Of a DNA stretch of 64,000 bases, positions 47,496-57,322 are shown piece by piece. The translations under genes were made by a program, and so were the position numbers. The notes below the pieces were generated by a model. That model saw nothing but the letters and a program-made list of their open reading frames with translations. It was not told the origin of the DNA and did no database searches. The stretch is from Komagataeibacter intermedius TF2 (lineage in GTDB: Bacteria > Pseudomonadota > Alphaproteobacteria > Acetobacterales > Acetobacteraceae), in the NCBI RefSeq assembly GCF_000964425.1, contig NZ_BANF01000038.1, positions 25,677 to 89,676 of the forward strand, given 5' to 3'. The stretch's first letter is position 1, and the number at the start of each line of letters is the position of its first letter.

Positions 47496-48359
47496 ATGCT
47501 GCCTGTCCTGATCTTCCCGCAGTTCGATCCGGTAATGGTCCATTTCGGACCCTTCGCCATCCGCTGGTATGCCATGGCCTATATCGTGGCCCTTGTGGCG
47601 GGGTGGCGTATCGCGCGCCATCTGGTGGCGCTGCCGCCGCGGGCCGCCACTGCGCTGCAGGTGGATGATTTCCTGACATGGGCGACGCTGGGCGTGGTGC
47701 TGGGGGGGCGGCTGGGCTACATCCTGTTCTACCAGCCGGGATATTACCTGACGCATCCGCTGGCGATCCTGCAGGTCTGGCGTGGCGGCATGTCGTTTCA
47801 TGGCGGGGCGGCGGGCGTGATCATCGCGCTGATCGTGTTCACGCGTCTGAACGGGCTGAGCTTCCTTGCCTTTTCGGATCGCATTACCACGGTCGTGCCC
47901 ATCGGGCTGGGGCTGGGGCGGATCGCCAATTTCATCAATGGCGAACTGTGGGGGCGACCGGCCCCGTCGTCGCTGCCATGGGCCATGATCTTTCCCGATG
48001 CGGGGCCGGAACCGCGCCATCCATCCGAACTGTATGAGGCGTTTGCGGAAGGGCTGCTGCTGTTCACGCTGCTGTGGTGCGTGTCGCGCAGCCTGCGCGT
48101 GCGCCAGCATCCGGGGTTCATCGCGGGGCTGTTCCTGTTCGGGTATGCGGTGGCGCGGACGGCGTGCGAATGTTTCCGCGAACCGGATGCGTTTATCGGT
48201 TTCCTGCCCTTCGGCGTGACAATGGGGCAGGTGCTGTGCGTGCCCATGGCGATTGGCGGGGCGGGGCTTATGCTCAATGCCTGCCTGCGCCCTGCGCGTA
48301 CATCCGTCATGGCGGAGGAACCGGACGACCCCGCAGGCGATGGTGGACCCGCCCGGTGA
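47496..48359 (+). CDS. lgt: prolipoprotein diacylglyceryl transferase
   Basis: The protein is 287 aa with about seven membrane segments. Diagnostic parts are the early IRWYAMAYIVALVAGW, FHGGAAGVIIALI, GRIANFINGELWGRP and HPSELYEAFAEG. It attaches a diacylglyceryl group from phosphatidylglycerol to the lipobox Cys of prolipoproteins, the first step of lipoprotein maturation. The stop overlaps the midA start (GTGA). Confidence 0.96.
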   Translation: MLPVLIFPQFDPVMVHFGPFAIRWYAMAYIVALVAGWRIARHLVALPPRAATALQVDDFLTWATLGVVLGGRLGYILFYQPGYYLTHPLAILQVWRGGMSFHGGAAGVIIALIVFTRLNGLSFLAFSDRITTVVPIGLGLGRIANFINGELWGRPAPSSLPWAMIFPDAGPEPRHPSELYEAFAEGLLLFTLLWCVSRSLRVRQHPGFIAGLFLFGYAVARTACECFREPDAFIGFLPFGVTMGQVLCVPMAIGGAGLMLNACLRPARTSVMAEEPDDPAGDGGPAR

Positions 48360-49378
48360 GCGGGCACGGCGAACGCCTGGACCATTTCATGGCCCGGGCG
48401 AATGCCGCCTATTACGCGGGACGCGACCCGTTTGCCGATTTCATTACATCGCCTGAAATATCGCAGGTGTTTGGTGAACTGCTGGGCGCGTGGGTGGCGG
48501 TAGTGTGGGACCAGCTTGGCCGTCCCGACCCCTTCATGCTGGTGGAAGCCGGGCCGGGGCGGGGCACGCTCATGGCGGATGCGCAGCGTCTGGTGCGCCG
48601 GGTCGCTCCCGCCTGCCACCGGGCCATGCGCGTCCATCTGATCGAGACATCGCCCCGCCTGCGCGCGGTGCAGGCGCGTGCCCTGCATGACGCTACGGCA
48701 GAACCTGTCTGCTGGCATGACGGACTGGATGGCGTGCCCGATGGGCCGATGGTGCTGCTGGCGAATGAATTTCTTGATGCGCTGCCCATCCGGCAGTTCG
48801 TCAGGCGCGGGCAGGGATGGGCGGAACGCTTTGTGCGCGATGGTGCATTCGTGCAGGTTCCGGCCCGTTTTCCGGCGCATCATCCCGCCCGCGCGCGCCC
48901 GGTGCCGGAAGGGGAGGTGCTGGAAACCTGCCAGCCCGCGCTGGATTTTGTTCATGCGGTCGCCACACGCCTGCTGCGCTGTTCCGGGGCGGCAGTGCTG
49001 ATTGATTATGGATATGATGCCCCGGCGGCTGGCGACAGCCTGCAGGCGCTGCGCGATGGGCAGGCGGCGGACCCGCTGCATGATCCGGGTATGGCGGACC
49101 TGACCGCGCATGTTGATTTCCACGCTATTGCCGATCACGTCCCCGCAGGTGTGAGGATATGGGGCAGTGTCACGCAGGGCAGTTTTCTGGGGGGGCTGGG
49201 GCTTGCGGCGCGAACCGAACAGCTGGCCCGCGCGGCGCCGGCGCAGGCGCGTGACATCAGGGCCGCGGCCATGCGGCTTGCGGCGCCCGGGCACATGGGC
49301 CAGCTTTTTCGTGTAATGGGCCTGTCATCGGGGCTTGCGGGTGGCCTGCCGGGTTTCGCGGGGCCGCGCGGGGAATGA
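48356..49378 (+). CDS. MidA/NDUFAF7-type SAM methyltransferase
   Basis: The protein is 340 aa from a GTG overlapping the lgt stop. Motifs of the MidA family are ARANAAYYAGRDPFADFITS, the FVEAGPGRG-type SAM site (LVEAGPGRGTLMADAQRL), LANEFLDALPIRQF and AVLIDYGYDAP. The mitochondrial homologue NDUFAF7 dimethylates an arginine in complex I and is needed for its assembly; the bacterial role is presumed similar. The pairing with lgt is widespread in alphaproteobacteria. Confidence 0.92.
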   Translation: MSGHGERLDHFMARANAAYYAGRDPFADFITSPEISQVFGELLGAWVAVVWDQLGRPDPFMLVEAGPGRGTLMADAQRLVRRVAPACHRAMRVHLIETSPRLRAVQARALHDATAEPVCWHDGLDGVPDGPMVLLANEFLDALPIRQFVRRGQGWAERFVRDGAFVQVPARFPAHHPARARPVPEGEVLETCQPALDFVHAVATRLLRCSGAAVLIDYGYDAPAAGDSLQALRDGQAADPLHDPGMADLTAHVDFHAIADHVPAGVRIWGSVTQGSFLGGLGLAARTEQLARAAPAQARDIRAAAMRLAAPGHMGQLFRVMGLSSGLAGGLPGFAGPRGE

Positions 49379-49403
49379 CGGGACACAGGAGAGGGGCAGG
49401 ATC

Positions 49404-50195
49404 ATGACGGATAATGCGATTACGGACGCGCAGGTGCTGCGCAGTCCGGTCTTCGCCGGGATCCGGCATGGGTTCTTTACCCGGCAGGGTGGCGTGTCCA
49501 CCGGGCCGTATGCCAGTCTCAACTGCTCGACCCGTTCGGCGGATGACCCCGACGCGCTGCATGAAAACCGGCGGCGCGTGGCACGGTATGTGGGGGTGCG
49601 TTCCGACCACCTGCTGGGCCTGACGCAGGTGCATGGGGACCGCACCATTACGGTCACGACGCCATGGGCGACCGGGCAGGGGCCGGATGGCGACGGCATG
49701 GTGACGGATCGTCCCGGTCTTGCGCTGGGGGTGATCACGGCGGACTGCGCGCCGGTGCTGTTCAGCAACGCGCAGGGCACCGTGGTGGGCGCGGCCCATG
49801 CGGGCTGGCGTGGGGCATGTGGCGGCATTGTGGAGTCGGCGGTGGCGGCCATGGGCGCACTGGGCTGTGCGGCGGGTGACATCCGTGCCGAGGTCGGCCC
49901 CTGTATCGCGCGGGACAGTTACGAGGTCGGGCCGGACATGCGCGATGCGGCGCTGGCGCATGACGGGGCGGCGGCTGCCTTTTTCACCCCTGCGGCGCGG
50001 CCGGGACATTTCATGTTTGATCTGCCGGGATACTGCGTCATGCGGCTGCGGCGGTGCGGGGTGGGGCAGGCCGGGGCGCTGGGGGTCGATACCCTGCGTG
50101 ATGAGGCGCGCTTTTTCAGTCATCGCCGTCGTACGCTGGCCGGTGGCGGGGTCATCGGGCATCAGATTTCCGTTATTGCCTGCCGGACGATATAG
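49404..50195 (+). CDS. pgeF: purine nucleoside phosphorylase/laccase-domain protein
   Basis: The protein is 263 aa from the ATG at 49404, preceded by AGGAGAGGGG. The zinc-site residues of the YfiH/PgeF family are all present: His77 (LTQVHGD), Cys115 (TADCAPVLF) and His132 (AHAGWRG). Members phosphorylyse purine nucleosides and correct peptidoglycan precursors; older laccase annotations are doubtful. It follows midA by 25 bases, in the conserved lgt-midA-pgeF order. Confidence 0.94.
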   Translation: MTDNAITDAQVLRSPVFAGIRHGFFTRQGGVSTGPYASLNCSTRSADDPDALHENRRRVARYVGVRSDHLLGLTQVHGDRTITVTTPWATGQGPDGDGMVTDRPGLALGVITADCAPVLFSNAQGTVVGAAHAGWRGACGGIVESAVAAMGALGCAAGDIRAEVGPCIARDSYEVGPDMRDAALAHDGAAAAFFTPAARPGHFMFDLPGYCVMRLRRCGVGQAGALGVDTLRDEARFFSHRRRTLAGGGVIGHQISVIACRTI

Positions 50196-50203
50196 ATAGG
50201 GAC

Positions 50204-51685
50204 ATGATGTCAGAAGTTTTTGCCCGGCGGCTGCTGACGGGGTCAGCCATTGCAGTCCTCTGTATGCTGGGGGGGTGTGTCGATGTGCCGCATCCTTTCC
50301 GTCATGGGACCACGACGGCCGAGGCCCCTGCGGCGCGGCTGGCGGTGCCGGTCTCGACGGCATCAGGCACGGATTCCGCGGGCGCGCAGGGCTGGCAGCA
50401 CGCCATGGTCGATGCCCTGCTGGCGCAGTCGGTGCCAGCCATGGGCCAGCCGGTCCGCACGGGTGACTGGTGGCTGAAAATGACGGCAGACGCCCGGAAC
50501 GGCGTGATTGTCCCCACCTATGCCGTCATGACCCCGAAAGGGGAGGAACGCGGCCACATGGATGGCGCGCCCGTCCCGTCGGCAAGGTGGCAGGCAGTGG
50601 ATGGGCAGGCCATTGCCCGCTCGGCGCAGGAAGCGGCCCCGGGCGTTGCCGAACTGCTGACCGGGATACAGGCTGCACAGATGCAGAAGGACCCCAACAG
50701 CCTCAAGAACCGTCCCGCCCATGTCTATTTCGCGGGCGTGCAGGGCGCGCCGGGCGATGGGGACCGTGCCCTGGCGCGGGCGTTTGTCGCGGCGTTCCCC
50801 GATGCGCATGAAGATATCCGCCATACCGCAACCGGGGCGGACTATACGGTGCGCTGCACGGTCGTGCTGAATGACGCGGTCACCACGACCTCCACCACGA
50901 AGCAGCAGCATATCGTGCTGACCTGGCAGGTGCTGGACGCGCAGGGCAAGGAAGCGGGCGCCGCCACGCAGATTCATGACATTGCGGCCCACTCCCTTGA
51001 TGCGAAATGGGGCGATGTCGCCATTGCCGCCGCGGATGAGGCCGCAGGCGCCGCGCGCCAGATCATCACGCGCTACTCGGGGCGTACGAATGTCCCGCTT
51101 GCGGCAGACGGCGTGCTGCCTGCCCGTTCGGCATCTCCTGCCGCGCCGCCCGTGGCTGACAGCGCGGCCGCAGCCGGAACGGTGGCCACGATGGCTGCCC
51201 CGTCGACCGTGGCCGCCAGTGCGACTGCAGGCGTGCCGGTGACAAAAGCCGTGGCCGCTGTTCCCTCTGGTCCCGGTGTGGTGGATGGCGGGCTGGCGAC
51301 ACAGGCGCCCGCTGCCACACGTGCTGCATCCGTTCCGGCGGTTTCCGGTGCGCCGATCGTCGCACCCACGCCATCCCCTGCGGCGGCTGTCACGCATACG
51401 GCCGCGCCTGCCGCGCCCACCAGCCCGGTTGCGCCTGCACGTCCTGTTTCCCCGGTTGCGGCACCTGCGCCTGCGGTCCATGCCTCCGCCCCGGTATCGA
51501 CGCCCCGGCCCGCGACAGCCACCGTGTCCAGGCCTGCGGCAAAGAAGGCGGACGAATGGCCCCCCATGCCCAGGGCCGTGCCGACAGAGGATACGGCCCC
51601 GCACGAGATTACCGGCAAACCCGTGCCGGTCACGCCGCCCCGACCCTTTCCCGGCGTGACGCTGCCGCCCCGCCGCCCGGTGTGA
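50204..51685 (+). CDS. probable lipoprotein with low-complexity Ala/Pro tail
   Basis: The protein is 493 aa. A short basic N terminus and hydrophobic run end in LCMLGGC, a lipobox with Cys near residue 25, so it should be a substrate of lgt nearby. Residues about 60-285 are a folded domain ([59 protein letters not shown]). Residues about 300-460 are Ala/Pro/Val/Thr repeats, probably a flexible linker, ending with a Pro-rich stretch. No family is recognised. It follows pgeF after eight bases. Confidence 0.75.
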   Translation: MMSEVFARRLLTGSAIAVLCMLGGCVDVPHPFRHGTTTAEAPAARLAVPVSTASGTDSAGAQGWQHAMVDALLAQSVPAMGQPVRTGDWWLKMTADARNGVIVPTYAVMTPKGEERGHMDGAPVPSARWQAVDGQAIARSAQEAAPGVAELLTGIQAAQMQKDPNSLKNRPAHVYFAGVQGAPGDGDRALARAFVAAFPDAHEDIRHTATGADYTVRCTVVLNDAVTTTSTTKQQHIVLTWQVLDAQGKEAGAATQIHDIAAHSLDAKWGDVAIAAADEAAGAARQIITRYSGRTNVPLAADGVLPARSASPAAPPVADSAAAAGTVATMAAPSTVAASATAGVPVTKAVAAVPSGPGVVDGGLATQAPAATRAASVPAVSGAPIVAPTPSPAAAVTHTAAPAAPTSPVAPARPVSPVAAPAPAVHASAPVSTPRPATATVSRPAAKKADEWPPMPRAVPTEDTAPHEITGKPVPVTPPRPFPGVTLPPRRPV

Positions 51686-51839
51686 CGGATCAGCAACGAA
51701 GGGCAGGCGTGCAGGTTTCGCCATCCTTAGACAGGTGACAGGGTATGTGCCGGTTGCTAGAACGCCGCACATAAACAAGGGGGGTGGCGCCGCAAAAGCC
51801 ACCCTGATCGCCTGTACCGCCGCCCGGGAGCGTCACACG

Positions 51840-52829
51840 ATGAAGATTGTCGCCTGTAACAGCAACCTGCCCCTTGCTGAAAAAGTCGCGGCGGAACTGG
51901 GGCTGCCGCTTTGTAATGCGACCGTGCGGCGGTTCGCCGATATGGAAATCTTCGTCGAAATCCATGAAAACGTGCGTGGCGAGGATGTGTTCGTTATCCA
52001 GAGCACCTGTTCCCCCACCAATGACAACCTCATGGAACTGCTGATCATGCTTGACGCCCTGCGTCGCGGGTCGGCACGGCGCATTACGGCTGTCATGCCG
52101 TATTTCGGGTATGCCCGGCAGGATCGCAAATCCGGTCCCCGCACGCCGATCAGCGCCAAGCTGGTGGCCAATATCCTGGTCGAGGCGGGGGCCAACCGCG
52201 TCCTGACCATGGACCTGCATGCCATGCAGATACAGGGCTTCTTCGATATTCCGGTGGACAACCTGTATGCCGCCCCCCTGTTCACGCGCGACATCCGGGG
52301 GCGCATGAAGCTCGATGGGGAGCCGCCGCTGCCCTATGACGCCCCGGCCATGGATATTCCCGGCGGTCCGCACAATCTCATGATCGTCTCGCCCGACGTG
52401 GGGGGCGTGGTTCGTGCCCGCCAGCTGGCGCAGCGCCTGAACGTGGACCTTGCCATCATTGACAAGCGGCGCGAGCGTGCGGGCGTGTCGGAAGTCATGA
52501 ACGTCATTGGCGATGTGCGTGGCCGGTACTGCGTTCTGGTTGATGATATTGTCGATAGCGGCGGGTCGCTGTGCAATGCGGCGGAAGCGCTGATGAAGCA
52601 CGGCGCCGTTGCGGTCGAGGCGTATGTGACCCACGGCGTGCTGACCGGCAGCGCGGTCAGCCGCATCGGCCAGTCGCCGCTGGGCATGCTGACCCTGACC
52701 GACAGCATCAAGGCGACCGAGGCGGTGAAGGACTCGGCCAATATCCGCCAGATCAGCACGGCGGCCCTGATTTCGCGCGCCATGCAGGCCATATCGGATG
52801 AAAGCTCGGTCTCGTCGCTGTTTGACTGA
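51840..52829 (+). CDS. prs: ribose-phosphate pyrophosphokinase
   Basis: The protein is 329 aa from the ATG at 51840. Conserved parts are [42 protein letters not shown], the [20 protein letters not shown] block and the PRPP loop [17 protein letters not shown]. It makes PRPP from ribose-5-phosphate and ATP for nucleotide, His and Trp synthesis. Between IPVDN and VSPD it carries about 20 extra residues (152-178) relative to E. coli Prs, containing [17 protein letters not shown]. Confidence 0.95.
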   Translation: MKIVACNSNLPLAEKVAAELGLPLCNATVRRFADMEIFVEIHENVRGEDVFVIQSTCSPTNDNLMELLIMLDALRRGSARRITAVMPYFGYARQDRKSGPRTPISAKLVANILVEAGANRVLTMDLHAMQIQGFFDIPVDNLYAAPLFTRDIRGRMKLDGEPPLPYDAPAMDIPGGPHNLMIVSPDVGGVVRARQLAQRLNVDLAIIDKRRERAGVSEVMNVIGDVRGRYCVLVDDIVDSGGSLCNAAEALMKHGAVAVEAYVTHGVLTGSAVSRIGQSPLGMLTLTDSIKATEAVKDSANIRQISTAALISRAMQAISDESSVSSLFD

Positions 52830-52895
52830 AGGACGGGATTGACCCCCCCGCCGTCCCGGCGTTACCCCAAAAGGTGTAGCAAGAAGGAACGACCC

Positions 52896-53486
52896 ATGAC
52901 TGACCTGATTACCCGGCCTTACTGGTATCTGCGCCATGGGGAAACGGACTGGAATGCACAGGGGCGTTCACAGGGACGGACCGATATTCCGCTGAACCAG
53001 AACGGCATACGGCAGGCCGAGGCTGCAGGCCTGCTGCTGGCGCGTCACTGGCATGACCATGCGCCGATCGTGCGGATCGTGTCGTCACCGCTGATCCGCG
53101 CGCGCCGCACGGCCGAAATCGTGGCCGACCAGCTGGCCGCCCATGGCGCGCCCCGGCTGGACATTGCGCTGGATGACGGGCTGAAGGAAGTCTGCTTCGG
53201 TGATGAGGAAGGCAAGCCCATGGGGTCGTGGTACGACAGCTGGATTGCCGGTGACTATACGCCCCCCAATGGCGAAAGCTTCGCCGACCTGCGTGAACGC
53301 GCGGTATCGGCGGTGAACCGGGCACTGGAAAAGGATGGCGTGCCGCTGATCGTCTGCCATGGCGCGATGTTCCGCGCCCTGCGCTCGGCCATGCATCTCA
53401 AGCCGAATGTGCGCCTGCCCAACGCCACCCCCATGTGGGCCGAACCTGGGCCGACGCCGGTGTGGAACCTGACCGCGCTTTCCTGA
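52896..53486 (+). CDS. histidine phosphatase family protein
   Basis: The protein is 196 aa from the ATG at 52896. The catalytic RHG motif is YLRHGETDWNAQGRSQGRTD near residue 12; VSSPLIRARRTAEIV, LKEVCFGDEEGKPM and VICHGAMFRALRSAM complete the phosphoglycerate-mutase-like fold. The second His lies in the latter motif. It may hydrolyse a phosphomonoester; cofactor-dependent mutase activity is less likely. The substrate is unknown. Confidence 0.9.
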   Translation: MTDLITRPYWYLRHGETDWNAQGRSQGRTDIPLNQNGIRQAEAAGLLLARHWHDHAPIVRIVSSPLIRARRTAEIVADQLAAHGAPRLDIALDDGLKEVCFGDEEGKPMGSWYDSWIAGDYTPPNGESFADLRERAVSAVNRALEKDGVPLIVCHGAMFRALRSAMHLKPNVRLPNATPMWAEPGPTPVWNLTALS

Positions 53487-53601
53487 AAAACCGGGCATGG
53501 CGTATCCCTGGGTGATTGCATCCGGCGCGGTTTTCCGTTAAACGCCGCGCACGCGCTGGCACCCCTGGAGGCCCGCGCGCTTGTGTTTCAGGAGCAAACA
53601 A

Positions 53602-54222
53602 GTGACCAAATTCACGAAAATTGAAGTCTCTTCGCGCGCGAAGGCTGGTAAGGGGGCAGCGCGTGCAACGAGGCGTGCCGGCCACGTGCCCGGCGTTATC
53701 TATGGCGGCGGCCAGGAACCTACCCTGATCGCGCTTGACCCCCGCATCGTGAACCGTGAGCTGCATAAGGCCGGCTGGCGTTCGCGCATTTATGACATCT
53801 CCGTCGAAGGGGGCGCATCCGTACACGCCCTGCTGCGTGAGATCCAGCTGCACCCGGTGACCGATGCGCCGCTGCATGTCGATTACCAGCGCCTGGCCGC
53901 CGGCCACAAGGTGCACGTGGAAGTGGAAGTCCGCTTCACGGGTGAAGACGTCTCCCCCGGCGTCAAGCGCGGTGGCGTGATGAACATTGTCCGCCACACG
54001 GTGGACGTGGTGGTTGATCCGGCCAACATTCCGGAATTCTTCACCGCCGACCTGTCCAAGCTCGATTTCCACGACAACGTGCGCTGGAGCGACCTGAAGG
54101 GCACGGAAAACGTGACCCCGGTCCTGCAGGACAACAACTTCGTCATCGCCAACGTTGCACCGCCGAGTGTTGACGAAGACGCCGAGGCTGCCGAAGCCGC
54201 TGAAGGTGAAGCCGAGGGCTGA
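53602..54222 (+). CDS. rplY: 50S ribosomal protein L25 (CTC form)
   Basis: The protein is 206 aa from a GTG at 53602, with CAGGAGCAAAC upstream. The N-terminal 5S-rRNA-binding domain ([50 protein letters not shown]) is followed by the TL5/CTC C-terminal beta domain ([20 protein letters not shown]). A short acidic Ala/Glu tail ends the protein. It binds 5S rRNA in the large subunit. pth follows, the usual order. Confidence 0.96.
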   Translation: MTKFTKIEVSSRAKAGKGAARATRRAGHVPGVIYGGGQEPTLIALDPRIVNRELHKAGWRSRIYDISVEGGASVHALLREIQLHPVTDAPLHVDYQRLAAGHKVHVEVEVRFTGEDVSPGVKRGGVMNIVRHTVDVVVDPANIPEFFTADLSKLDFHDNVRWSDLKGTENVTPVLQDNNFVIANVAPPSVDEDAEAAEAAEGEAEG

Positions 54223-54263
54223 TCTCTCCCCATCGCCACGCAGACCTGACAGGAGAATGAACG

Positions 54264-54836
54264 ATGCTGCTCTGGACCGGTCTTGGTAATCCCGAGACGG
54301 GGATGAGCCGGAATCGTCACAATGTCGGGTTCATGGCGGTGGACAGGATTGCCGACCGCCACGGGTTTTCCCCGTGGCGGAAGCGCTTCCGTGGCGAAAT
54401 CGCCGAAGGGATGATCGGGCGGCACAAGGTGCTGCTGCTCAAGCCCATGACGTACATGAACCTCTCGGGTGAGAGTGTTCAGCAGGCAGCCGCTTTCTAC
54501 AAGCTGCCAGCCGACGCCATTACGGCATTCCATGATGAACTGGACCTTGAACCCGGACGCATCCGCGTAAAGCGTGGCGGCGGGGCGGCAGGGCATAACG
54601 GCCTGCGGTCGATGGACCGTATGCTGGGTACGAAAGAATACTGGCGCGTGCGGCTGGGCATCGGGCATCCCGGCAGCCGTGAGCGTGTGACAGGCCATGT
54701 GCTGGGTGATTTTTCCCGCACGGACCGCGAGTGGCTGGACCCCATGCTGGATACGCTGGCTGATGAAGCCGTGCTGCTGGCGGACGGGAAGCCGGAACTG
54801 TTCATGACAAGAATGGCCGCGCAGGCCGGGGAGTAA
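54264..54836 (+). CDS. pth: peptidyl-tRNA hydrolase
   Basis: The protein is 190 aa. LLWTGLGNPETGMSRNRHNV carries the catalytic His and Asn; KPMTYMNLSGESVQQA and HDELDLEPGRIRVKRGGGAA follow, with GHNGLRSM next. It recycles peptidyl-tRNAs released from stalled ribosomes. GACAGGAGAATG provides the ribosome site. It sits between rplY and ychF, six bases before the latter, as in most relatives. Confidence 0.97.
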   Translation: MLLWTGLGNPETGMSRNRHNVGFMAVDRIADRHGFSPWRKRFRGEIAEGMIGRHKVLLLKPMTYMNLSGESVQQAAAFYKLPADAITAFHDELDLEPGRIRVKRGGGAAGHNGLRSMDRMLGTKEYWRVRLGIGHPGSRERVTGHVLGDFSRTDREWLDPMLDTLADEAVLLADGKPELFMTRMAAQAGE

Positions 54837-54842
54837 GGGCGT

Positions 54843-55937
54843 ATGGGCTTTAACTGTGGCATCGTGGGCCTGCCGAATGTGGGTAAATCCACGCTGTTCA
54901 ACGCCCTGACCGAAACGGCGTCGGCGCAGGCCGCGAACTATCCCTTCTGCACGATCGAGCCGAATGTGGGCCGCGTCGCGGTGCCTGACGCGCGCCTTGC
55001 GGAACTGGCGCGCATTGGCAGGTCGCAGAAGATCCTGCCCACCAGCCTTGAATTCGTCGATATCGCGGGCCTTGTGCGTGGCGCGTCGCGCGGCGAAGGG
55101 CTGGGGAACCAGTTCCTGGCCAATATCCGTGAGGTGGATGCGATCATCCATGTCCTGCGGTGTTTTGAAGATGATGACATCACCCATGTCGAGGGGGGCG
55201 TTGACCCCATCCGTGATGCGGAAATCATTGAAACCGAACTGATGCTGGCCGATCTTGAATCGCTGGAAAAGCGGATCGTGGCGCTGCAGAAGAAGGCGCG
55301 CGGCAACGACCGGGAGGCCGCAGCCCAGGTCGAGCTGATGGAACCGCTGATCGAAGCCCTGCGTGAAGGCAAACCCGCGCGTGAGGCCATTCCCGAAGGG
55401 CAGGAGGAAGCGGTGCGCCGCCTCCAGCTCATGACATCCAAGCCCGTGCTGTATGTGTGCAACGTGGATGAAGGGTCGGCTGCGACGGGGAACGCGTTTT
55501 CCGAACGCGTCCGCGCCCGCGCGGAACAGGAAGGAGCCGCCATGGTCGTGGTGTCCGCCGCGATCGAGGCCGAGGTCAGCCAGCTTGGCGCGGAAGACCG
55601 TGTGGAGTTCCTCGAAGGGCTGGGCCTGAAAGATAGCGGGCTGGACCGTGTGATTGCGGCCGGCTACCGCCTGCTGGGCCTGAACACCTACTTTACCGTG
55701 GGCCCCAAGGAAACGCGCGCCTGGACCATTACCGAAGGCACGAAAGCCCCGCAGGCCGCCGCCGTCATTCACAATGATTTCGAACGTGGCTTCATTGCCT
55801 GCGAGACCATTGCGTATGATGATTACATTGCCTGCAATGGCGAAGCCGGTGCGCGTGAGGCAGGCAAGCTGCGGATCGAAGGACGGGATTACGTGGTGCA
55901 GGACGGTGATGTCCTGCTGTTCCGCTTTAACGTCTGA
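54843..55937 (+). CDS. ychF: redox-regulated ribosome-binding ATPase YchF
   Basis: The protein is 364 aa. The Obg-type G motifs are GLPNVGKSTLFNALT (G1), EFVDIAGLVRGASRGEGLGN (G3) and NVDEGS (the NxxE form of G4 that gives ATP preference). The C-terminal TGS domain is in KLRIEGRDYVVQDGDVLLFR. YchF/OLA1 binds ribosomes and affects stress responses. A small hairpin (55939-55955) separates it from proA. Confidence 0.96.
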   Translation: MGFNCGIVGLPNVGKSTLFNALTETASAQAANYPFCTIEPNVGRVAVPDARLAELARIGRSQKILPTSLEFVDIAGLVRGASRGEGLGNQFLANIREVDAIIHVLRCFEDDDITHVEGGVDPIRDAEIIETELMLADLESLEKRIVALQKKARGNDREAAAQVELMEPLIEALREGKPAREAIPEGQEEAVRRLQLMTSKPVLYVCNVDEGSAATGNAFSERVRARAEQEGAAMVVVSAAIEAEVSQLGAEDRVEFLEGLGLKDSGLDRVIAAGYRLLGLNTYFTVGPKETRAWTITEGTKAPQAAAVIHNDFERGFIACETIAYDDYIACNGEAGAREAGKLRIEGRDYVVQDGDVLLFRFNV

Positions 55938-55984
55938 TACGGGCGCACTGCCCGTTCATGGACACGATGAAGGAGTTACGGATC

Positions 55985-57268
55985 ATGGATCAGGCTGTTG
56001 CAACCCCCGCGCGGGCTGATGCACCGCAGCCGGACGTGATCCGCGCCATGGCCATTGCCGCCCGCGCAGCAGGGCGCGTTCTGGCTCGTAGCACGACGGA
56101 AACCCGCAACAGGGCCCTCACCGCCGCGGCGTCCGCCCTGCGCGCTGCGCAGGCGGAGCTACTGGCCGCCAACGCGCGTGATGTGGCGGCCTTTACCGGG
56201 GCTGCGGCATTCCGTGACCGGCTGACCCTCAATCCCGAACGGGTCGAGGCGATGGCGCAGGGGCTGGAACAGGTTGCCAGCCTGCCGGACCCGGTTGGCC
56301 ATGTCATGGCCGAATGGGACCGGCCCAATGGCCTGCGTATCCGCCGTGTCGCGACTCCGGTAGGCGTGATCGGCATGATTTACGAAAGCCGCCCCAATGT
56401 GGGGGCTGATGCCGCCGCCCTATGCATCAAGTCCGGCAATGCCGTGATCCTGCGTGGTGGTTCGGACAGCCTGAACAGCGCGCGCGTCATCCATGCCGCC
56501 ATGCAGGCGGGATTGAAGGCGGTGGGGCTGCCGGTCGAATGCGTGCAGATCCCGCCCGATGCGGACCGCGCGCATGTGGCGTCCATGCTGGGGGCGGCTG
56601 GCCTGATCGACCTGATCATTCCCCGTGGGGGCAAGTCGCTGGTTGAACGTGTCTGTGCCGAGGCGCGTGTGCCGGTGCTGGCCCATGCCGAAGGGCTATG
56701 CCACACGTACGTCCATGCGGCGGCCGATCTGGAAATGGCGCGGCGTATCGTGCTGAACGCCAAGCTGCGTCGTCCGGGCATCTGTGGGGCGACGGAAACG
56801 CTGCTGGTGGATCAGGCGATTGCGCCCAATATCCTGCCCGGCCTGATCGAGGATCTGGCCACGCGTGGCTGTACTTTCCGTGCCGACGCGCGTGCGCGTG
56901 ACATCGTGCCCGACCTGCCTGCCGCGACAGAAGATGATTTTGCCACCGAATGGCTGGATGCGGTCCTGTCCGTTGGTGTGGTGAATGGCGTGGAAGACGC
57001 GCTGGCCCATATCGCGCGATATGGTAGCGCCCATACCGAAGCGATCGTGACGGAAGACGAAGCGGCGGCGGTGACTTTCCTGAACGGGACGGACAGTGCG
57101 GTGGTCATGTGGAATGCCTCCACCCAGTTCTGTGATGGGGGCGAGTTCGGATTCGGTGCTGAAATCGGCATCGCCACCGGGCGTTTCCATGCCCGTGGCC
57201 CTGTCGGGCTGGAGCAGCTGACAATGTATCGGTACGAGGTGATCGGCACCGGACAGGTCCGGCCCTGA
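55985..57268 (+). CDS. proA: gamma-glutamyl phosphate reductase
   Basis: The protein is 427 aa from the ATG at 55985, preceded by AAGGAGTTACGG; an ATG at 55958 is less likely. It has the family blocks IGMIYESRPNVGADAAALCI, ILRGGSDSLNSARVI, and LRRPGICGATETLLVDQ with the catalytic Cys. The ending GPVGLEQLTMYRYEVIGTG is typical. It reduces glutamyl-5-phosphate to the semialdehyde in proline synthesis. proB is not adjacent; proC is at 44526. Confidence 0.96.
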   Translation: MDQAVATPARADAPQPDVIRAMAIAARAAGRVLARSTTETRNRALTAAASALRAAQAELLAANARDVAAFTGAAAFRDRLTLNPERVEAMAQGLEQVASLPDPVGHVMAEWDRPNGLRIRRVATPVGVIGMIYESRPNVGADAAALCIKSGNAVILRGGSDSLNSARVIHAAMQAGLKAVGLPVECVQIPPDADRAHVASMLGAAGLIDLIIPRGGKSLVERVCAEARVPVLAHAEGLCHTYVHAAADLEMARRIVLNAKLRRPGICGATETLLVDQAIAPNILPGLIEDLATRGCTFRADARARDIVPDLPAATEDDFATEWLDAVLSVGVVNGVEDALAHIARYGSAHTEAIVTEDEAAAVTFLNGTDSAVVMWNASTQFCDGGEFGFGAEIGIATGRFHARGPVGLEQLTMYRYEVIGTGQVRP

Positions 57269-57322
57269 TCCTTGCCGACGGGCATGGGTGATGTCCTCCC
57301 GGCGTGCGGGGACGGGCGACGG

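Noticed and set aside
53883..55772. Minus-strand frame of 629 codons antisense to rplY, pth and ychF
   Set aside because: It spans three well-supported genes on the other strand and has shadow-like composition.
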